Assembly: GCF_037013735.1 (NCBI RefSeq) | Contig: NZ_CP135136.1 | Span: forward strand, 62,001-126,000 | Direction of reading: 5' to 3' | Source of the DNA: Candidatus Legionella polyplacis | GTDB lineage: Bacteria; Pseudomonadota; Gammaproteobacteria; Legionellales; Legionellaceae | DNA length: 64,000 nt | Shown: positions 58,633 through 64,000 of the stretch, one piece after another | How positions within the stretch are numbered: the first letter of the stretch is position 1 | How the letters are laid out: each line of letters starts with the position of its first letter | Translations under genes and position numbers: made by a program | The notes under the pieces: generated by a model | What the model was told of the DNA's origin: nothing | Database searches by the model: none | The model's input: the letters and a program-made list of their open reading frames with translations, nothing else

Positions 58633-58655
58633 ATTTATCAAGTAACTTGATAAAT
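58633..58655 (+). repeat. Perfect 11-bp inverted repeat just after pcm
   Basis: ATTTATCAAGT and ACTTGATAAAT are separated by one base, six bases after the pcm stop. It could form a transcript-end hairpin that protects or terminates the mRNA. No T run follows on the plus strand, so a classical terminator is unlikely. Confidence 0.45.
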
Positions 58656-58811
58656 ATCAAAATATAAAATTTAAAAAACTAAATATTTAAATTTACTTTT
58701 TAAAAACTCATAATAACTAATCTAATACAAAAAACAATACATTATTTCCCAAATAAAAATTTATACATATAATATATAATAACAACATTATATACACTAA
58801 CTATATCAATA

Positions 58812-60542
58812 ATGCGTATATCTAAATGGTTTTTATCGACAAATAAAAATCCTATAAATAATAAAGAAAATATTTCTTATCAATTGATGATAAAATCTGG
58901 AATTATACGAAAAATTAGTACAGGACTATATACATGGATGCCACTAGGATTAAAAATACTTCAAAAAATAAAAAATTTAATTAGAAAAGAAATGAATAAA
59001 AATTATGCAATAGAAATACTTATGCCAATATTGCAACCATCAACATTATGGAAACAAACTGGAAGATGGAATATATTTGGAAATCAATTAATGAAATTAA
59101 AAAATAATCATTACAAAGAATATTGTCTATCTCCTACTCATGAAGAAATTATTACTAAATTAATTAAACATGAACTAAAATCATACAAGCAATTACCTAT
59201 TATTTTTTATCAAATCCAAAATAAATTTAGAGATGAAATCAGACCAAGATTTGGAACAATAAGAACACAAGAATTCATCATGAAAGATGCCTATTCCTTT
59301 CATTTAAATAATGAATGCCTAAAAAAAACTTATAAAATAATGCGTGAAACTTATTGTAATATATTTAATAAATTAAAATTAAATTATCGTATTGTAAAAG
59401 CTAATAACGGAAACATAGGAGGGAATATATCACATGAATTCCAAATCTTAACAAATATTGGAGAAGATATAATTATCTATAGCAATAGTAGTAACTATGC
59501 TGCAAATTTAGAACAAGCTACCGATTTAAAATCTTCAACAAAATATTATCAATCCACAATAAAATCTAATATTAATTATTACAATAATAATAAAACAAAT
59601 AAAAAAATATTTAAAATTACGTCAAATAATGAAATATCTATTTTCCTTAAAACAAAAAAAGAAAAAATTGTAAAAACTTTTATTGCTGAAGGAAAAAATA
59701 GTCCATTTATAGCATTAATTTTAAAAGAAAACGATGAACTTAATTTAACTAAAGCTGAAAAACATCCATTAATAAAGTCACCAATAAAATTAATTGAAGA
59801 AAGCACTATAAAAAAAATCTTTAATACATTACCTTGCTTTTTAGGACCAATTAATTTAAAAATTCCAATTATAGTTGATTACCATGCTCTTATGGTAAAA
59901 GATTTTATTTGTGGAGCCAATGAAATAAATAAATTTTATTTAAACGTAAAATGGGGAAAAGACGTACATTATAATGATGTTTATGATTTAAGAAAAGTAC
60001 AAGTAGGAGATCTAAGTCCAGATGGAAAAGGAAAACTAAAATCCTGTAAAGGGATAGAAATAGCACATATATTCCAAATTGGAAATAAATATTCAAAAAT
60101 ATTAAATGCAAAAATCTTAAATAAAAATCATAAACTTACAAATTTAGTTATGGGATGTTATGGCTTGGGAATCAGTCGAATGATTGCAGCCATTATTGAA
60201 CAATTTCATGATGAAAATGGAATTATATGGCCATTCGAGATCGCTCCATTTCAAATAGTTATAATTCCAATAAATGCACATCAATCAAATTTAATTAAAA
60301 CTATATCAGAAAATATATATCAACAACTAATCAAAGAAAACTGGGATGTACTATTGGATGACAGAAATGAAAAACCTGGTATTTTATTTATGGATCATGA
60401 TTTAATTGGTATACCACACCATTTAATTATCAGTAAAAAAAATATAAAAAATAATCTTATTGAATATAAATCTAGAAAAAATAAAGAAAAACATCTAATT
60501 CCTATAGATAACATTATTCAATTCATAAAAACACTAAAATAA
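58812..60542 (+). CDS. proS: Prolyl-tRNA synthetase (bacterial type with INS domain)
   Basis: ProRS charges tRNA-Pro. The 576-residue protein has TGLYTWMPLGLKILQKI, the class II motif 2 FRDEIRPRFGTIRTQEF, MKDAYSFH, the bacterial insertion (INS) editing domain between about residues 240 and 390 with the Lys of IVKTFIAEG, the GCYGLGISRMIAA motif 3, and the C-terminal anticodon domain. Length is like E. coli (572). The INS domain is kept in length but its conserved His before the KW strand reads Phe. It is a single gene. Confidence 0.97.
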   Translation: MRISKWFLSTNKNPINNKENISYQLMIKSGIIRKISTGLYTWMPLGLKILQKIKNLIRKEMNKNYAIEILMPILQPSTLWKQTGRWNIFGNQLMKLKNNHYKEYCLSPTHEEIITKLIKHELKSYKQLPIIFYQIQNKFRDEIRPRFGTIRTQEFIMKDAYSFHLNNECLKKTYKIMRETYCNIFNKLKLNYRIVKANNGNIGGNISHEFQILTNIGEDIIIYSNSSNYAANLEQATDLKSSTKYYQSTIKSNINYYNNNKTNKKIFKITSNNEISIFLKTKKEKIVKTFIAEGKNSPFIALILKENDELNLTKAEKHPLIKSPIKLIEESTIKKIFNTLPCFLGPINLKIPIIVDYHALMVKDFICGANEINKFYLNVKWGKDVHYNDVYDLRKVQVGDLSPDGKGKLKSCKGIEIAHIFQIGNKYSKILNAKILNKNHKLTNLVMGCYGLGISRMIAAIIEQFHDENGIIWPFEIAPFQIVIIPINAHQSNLIKTISENIYQQLIKENWDVLLDDRNEKPGILFMDHDLIGIPHHLIISKKNIKNNLIEYKSRKNKEKHLIPIDNIIQFIKTLK

Positions 60543-60899
60543 TATTAGATTATATAAAAACGCAAATTAATAAACATAAAACTAAATTAATCTTTTCGAA
60601 AAAAAATTGTTTAACATTACACAATATTAAATACCATACACCCATTTAACAATATAAAAACATAAATTATGTTTTTAATATTTTTAATTTTTATCTAAAA
60701 ACTAATAAATAGTAATTTTATAATGTATCATCTTTCAATGTATTAATAAAATTATATTTTATATTTTATTATTATCATCTATAATTATTTTAGATTTAAC
60801 TATTTTTAAATTTATTGAATAATAACAAATATATAAAAATATCAAAAAACAAAATTTTTATTTTAATCACAAAATTTATTTTTGTTAAATATATGTAAA
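60543..60899. other. 357-bp gene-free spacer between proS and leuS
   Basis: No reading frame or RNA gene is visible; the sequence is close to pure A+T. It must contain the leuS promoter, which I cannot pick out from many TATAAT-like strings. Confidence 0.5.
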
Positions 60900-63374
60900 A
60901 TGGATATAAATTATCTTCCAAAAAAAATTGAAAAAATTACTCAAGAATATTGGAAAGAAAAAAAAGTTTTTAATGTTTTTAAAGATTCAAATAAAAAAAA
61001 ATTCTACTGCTTATCTATGTTTCCATATCCAAGTGGAGATCTACATATAGGACATGTACGAAATTACACAATAGGAGACATCATAGCCAGATATCAAAGA
61101 TCATTGGGAAAAAATGTATTACATCCAATTGGATGGGATGCTTTTGGTCTTCCAGCTGAAAATGCCGCCATAAAACATAAGATTAATCCACAAAAATGGA
61201 CAGAAAAAAATATAAAACGTATGAAAAAACAATTATTAAAATTGGGAAATTCATACGATTGGAATAGAGAAATTAATACATGTAATCCAAATTATTATCA
61301 ATGGGAACAATGGTTTTTTATTAAACTATATGAAAAAGGACTTATCTACAGGAAAAAAACTCTTGTTAATTGGGATCCAATAGATAAAACAGTATTAGCC
61401 AACGAACAAGTAATTAATGGAAAAGGATGGAGATCAGGAGCTACAATAGAACAAAAAGAAATATCACAATGGTTTATTAAAATAACTTCATATGCAAAAG
61501 AATTATTAAAAAATTTAAATACATTAGATAAATGGCCAAATAAAGTAAAGCAAATGCAATATAATTGGATAGGAAAGTCCAAAGGATATGAAATTAATTT
61601 TCAAATAAATCACAATACGAAATTATTAAAAATATATACAACAAGATTAGATCTTATTATGGGAGTAACATATATAGCTATCGCTCCTGATCATTCTTTA
61701 GCAAAAGAAATCGCGAAACAAGATATAAATATCAGTAACTTTATTAAAAATTGCTATAAAACAGCAATAACAGAAGAAAATATAGTTACCTCAAAAAAAC
61801 ATGGAATAAAAACTAACATTATTGCAATTCATCCAATTACCAAAACCAAAATTCCTATTTGGATAGTCAATTTTATATTAATGCAATATAATTTAAAAGC
61901 AATAATGGTAGCACCAGCACATGATCAATGTAACTGGGAATTTGCAAAACAAAATAATATACCTATAAAAGAAGTTATTATTCCTTTTAACAAATTAAAA
62001 CATGACTATAACCAATCTGCCTTTACCCAAGAAGGTTATTTAATAAATTCAGGACAATTTAATAACTTATCTTCAAAGAAAGCAAATAAAGAAATTATTC
62101 GTTTTTTAATAAAACATGGTTATGGAAATACTTCTATTAATTTACGTATTAGAGATTGGAGTATATCCAGACAACGATATTGGGGTACTCCTATCCCAAT
62201 GATTCATTGTAATCAATGCGGAATAATTCCAGTTCAAGAAAAACATTTACCAATAATTCTACCTAAAATACATTCTTTCAAACATAAAAAACTATCCTTA
62301 TCTAATTTTCCCAATTTTTATAAAATAAAATGTCATAAATGTAAAAAAAATGCTACTAGAGATACAGATACTTTAGATACATTTTTTCAATCTTCCTGGT
62401 ATTACGTTAGATTTACCTGTCCCACACAACATAATACAATGACTAATAATGAAACTAACTATTGGATGCCAGTTGATCAATATGTTGGAGGAATTGAACA
62501 TGCTGTTATGCATTTATTATACGCTAGATTTTTTTATAAACTCATGAGAGATGAAAAATTAGTACAATATAACGAACCATTTAAAAAATTACTCACTCAA
62601 GGAATGGTCATTAAAGATGGACAAAAAATGTCTAAATCATTAGGAAATATCATAAACGTAAATTATTTAATTGATAAATATGGAGCTGATGCAACACGAT
62701 TATTTATCATCTTCCTAGCTCCACCAGAACAAAATTTAGAATGGTCTTCTAATAATTCTATAAAAGGAATACATAAATTCCTAACAAAACTTTGGAATTT
62801 TTCATATAAAAATAGAAAGTTATATTTGAAATTAAATAATTCCACTGTAAATGATAATTTTCTAAACTTAGAAAAATCTGAATATAAATTAAAAAAATTT
62901 TATTCTTCCATATACAAAATTTTAGAAAAAATTAATTTCAGTTATAAAAATCATAAATTTAACACGATTGTATCAAATGCAATGAAACTTTTTAAAAAAA
63001 TAATCAAATTTACTATTGAAACAAAAAAAGATGAATATCTTATTTATATTAGCACAAGTATATTATTAAGGATATTAGCACCAATTGCACCACATATTTG
63101 TCATGTTTTATGGATTAATTTAGGATTTAAAGACATCATAATAGATGCAAAATGGCCGAAAATAGATAAAAACATTATTAATTTTAATGAGAAAAAAATT
63201 TGTATTCAAATAAATGGAAAATTTAAATCTTTTTTAAAGATATCAAAAAACATTTCAAAACAAAAATTATTATCCTTAACTAAACAACATATGAAAAAAT
63301 ATTTAGAAGAAAAAAAAATCACAAATATTATTTATATCGTTGATAAAAAAATAATAAATCTAATTGTGAAATAA
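60900..63374 (+). CDS. leuS: Leucyl-tRNA synthetase with degraded editing site
   Basis: LeuRS charges tRNA-Leu. From the ATG at 60900 the protein has 824 residues; a TTG six codons upstream is unlikely. The catalytic core is intact: [38 protein letters not shown], and [11 protein letters not shown]. The CP1 editing domain is kept in length but not in residues: the Thr-rich motif reads TTRLDL (Thr252 of E. coli is Leu), the GTG loop reads NLK, and HDQRD reads HDQCN (Asp345 is Asn). The numbering coincides with E. coli at these sites. holA follows, without lptE. Confidence 0.97.
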   Translation: MDINYLPKKIEKITQEYWKEKKVFNVFKDSNKKKFYCLSMFPYPSGDLHIGHVRNYTIGDIIARYQRSLGKNVLHPIGWDAFGLPAENAAIKHKINPQKWTEKNIKRMKKQLLKLGNSYDWNREINTCNPNYYQWEQWFFIKLYEKGLIYRKKTLVNWDPIDKTVLANEQVINGKGWRSGATIEQKEISQWFIKITSYAKELLKNLNTLDKWPNKVKQMQYNWIGKSKGYEINFQINHNTKLLKIYTTRLDLIMGVTYIAIAPDHSLAKEIAKQDINISNFIKNCYKTAITEENIVTSKKHGIKTNIIAIHPITKTKIPIWIVNFILMQYNLKAIMVAPAHDQCNWEFAKQNNIPIKEVIIPFNKLKHDYNQSAFTQEGYLINSGQFNNLSSKKANKEIIRFLIKHGYGNTSINLRIRDWSISRQRYWGTPIPMIHCNQCGIIPVQEKHLPIILPKIHSFKHKKLSLSNFPNFYKIKCHKCKKNATRDTDTLDTFFQSSWYYVRFTCPTQHNTMTNNETNYWMPVDQYVGGIEHAVMHLLYARFFYKLMRDEKLVQYNEPFKKLLTQGMVIKDGQKMSKSLGNIINVNYLIDKYGADATRLFIIFLAPPEQNLEWSSNNSIKGIHKFLTKLWNFSYKNRKLYLKLNNSTVNDNFLNLEKSEYKLKKFYSSIYKILEKINFSYKNHKFNTIVSNAMKLFKKIIKFTIETKKDEYLIYISTSILLRILAPIAPHICHVLWINLGFKDIIIDAKWPKIDKNIINFNEKKICIQINGKFKSFLKISKNISKQKLLSLTKQHMKKYLEEKKITNIIYIVDKKIINLIVK

Positions 63375-63570
63375 TTATATATACTTTTAATACCATTAAT
63401 TATTTTAAATTAAATGTTTTAAAACTTTTAAAATCTTTAAAAGAGATATAACTGATAATTCATTTAAATAAAATAATTCTAATTAATTAAAATTAAAATA
63501 ATTCTTTTTTATTTATTAAAAATTTTATAAATTACTTTTTTACCAAAACAAAATATTTATGTAAAAAATT

Positions 63571-64000
63571 ATGAATAATATAAAAATAACAATTAATTCT
63601 ACAAATAAAATTTTCTTTTTTATTGGAAATGATACCATCTTTTCAAGATACTATAAAAAATATATACAAACACTGTTAATTTCCAATAAACAATATGAAA
63701 TAATTAATATTTTTATAAAAAAAATATCAGAATTAATTAACATTCAAAAAAAAATCTCAATCTATCCATTGTTATGTAAAACTTTTATTTTTAATATTTT
63801 TTTTGACGGAAAAAATCTAAATTTTGAAGAAAAAAAACTCATAAAACAATGTATAAAATCTATCAATCCATGTAATGTACTAGTACTACATTTTCCGTTT
63901 TTAATTATATCACAACTTAAAGAATTTAATAACCTTAATGAAATTAAAATAATTGAAATAAAAAAAATATCTTCAAAAATTATTTACAATTGGATTGTTC
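63571..64000 (+). CDS. holA: DNA polymerase III delta subunit HolA (partial)
   Basis: HolA is the clamp-loader subunit that opens the sliding clamp. Only the first 143 residues are in the window. KIFFFIGNDTIFSRYYKKYI corresponds to the LLxGNDPLLLQE opening of HolA, and the later NPCNVLVLHFP and IIEIKKISSKIIYNWIV match the family's LVLxFPKLD and L-P-x-W-I segments. Placement after leuS fits the gammaproteobacterial leuS-lptE-holA order, but lptE is missing. The identity rests on weak sequence plus position. Confidence 0.75.
   Translation, partial: MNNIKITINSTNKIFFFIGNDTIFSRYYKKYIQTLLISNKQYEIINIFIKKISELINIQKKISIYPLLCKTFIFNIFFDGKNLNFEEKKLIKQCIKSINPCNVLVLHFPFLIISQLKEFNNLNEIKIIEIKKISSKIIYNWIV

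Overview
The window looks like a piece of the chromosome of a heavily reduced, vertically inherited bacterial endosymbiont. It is extremely A+T-rich (about three quarters A+T or more by eye), full of long A and T tracts, and holds almost only single-copy housekeeping genes. No transposase, phage gene, CRISPR array, toxin or secretion-system gene is visible. I count 56 protein genes, four tRNA genes and the RNase P RNA gene. The lineage is Gammaproteobacteria. The GroEL sequence closely resembles what I remember of Legionella Hsp60, and the L,D-transpeptidase has the EnhA-type layout known from Legionella and relatives. A Legionella-derived insect symbiont (for example one like 'Candidatus Legionella polyplacis') is my best guess, but I cannot run the search that would settle it.

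Layout. 1-10.9 kb: plsX (cut by the window edge)-rpmF, mnmA-erpA, aspS, a NIF3-family gene, the ibaG-murA pair, kdsC, ndk-rlmN, an isolated minC and tRNA-Phe. 11-20 kb: secA, two conserved but poorly understood genes facing away from each other (RpfE/COG4255-like and Mth938-like), tRNA-Ser(GGA), dnaQ, rnhA, a shrunken division/cell-wall cluster (rsmH-murE only), and rnpB. 20-31.5 kb: iscS-iscA without iscU, suhB, sppA, tRNA-Ser(GCU), tRNA-Arg(ACG), htpG, a rubredoxin gene, folK, and ribF-ileS-lspA. 31.5-39.5 kb: groES-groEL with a classical heat-shock promoter and a strong terminator, yccA, tldD, pncB and ispA. 39.5-45.2 kb: a complete ccmABCDEFGH operon including the tiny ccmD. 45.4-64 kb: ligA-dnaE, mutY (frame broken at an A10 run), ubiG, trpS, ybeY, nhaA, a purine nucleoside phosphorylase, an EnhA-like L,D-transpeptidase, pcm, proS, leuS and the start of holA.

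Functionally the genes describe a cell that still respires aerobically (cytochrome c maturation, ubiquinone, Fe-S assembly), makes peptidoglycan precursors, phospholipid and some Kdo, protects its proteome (GroESL, HtpG, SecA), replicates with DnaE/DnaQ/HolA/LigA, and salvages nicotinate and purine nucleosides.

I did not find a new multi-gene system. The notable signals are proteins whose fold is kept while the catalytic residues are gone: CcmG without its CxxC, SuhB without most of its phosphatase site, LeuRS with a broken editing pocket, and IspA with an altered second Asp-rich motif. There are also genes kept after their usual partners left the locus (minC, iscS-iscA, rsmH-murE, tldD, leuS-holA). 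These may show which parts of a protein or complex still matter in a minimal cell.
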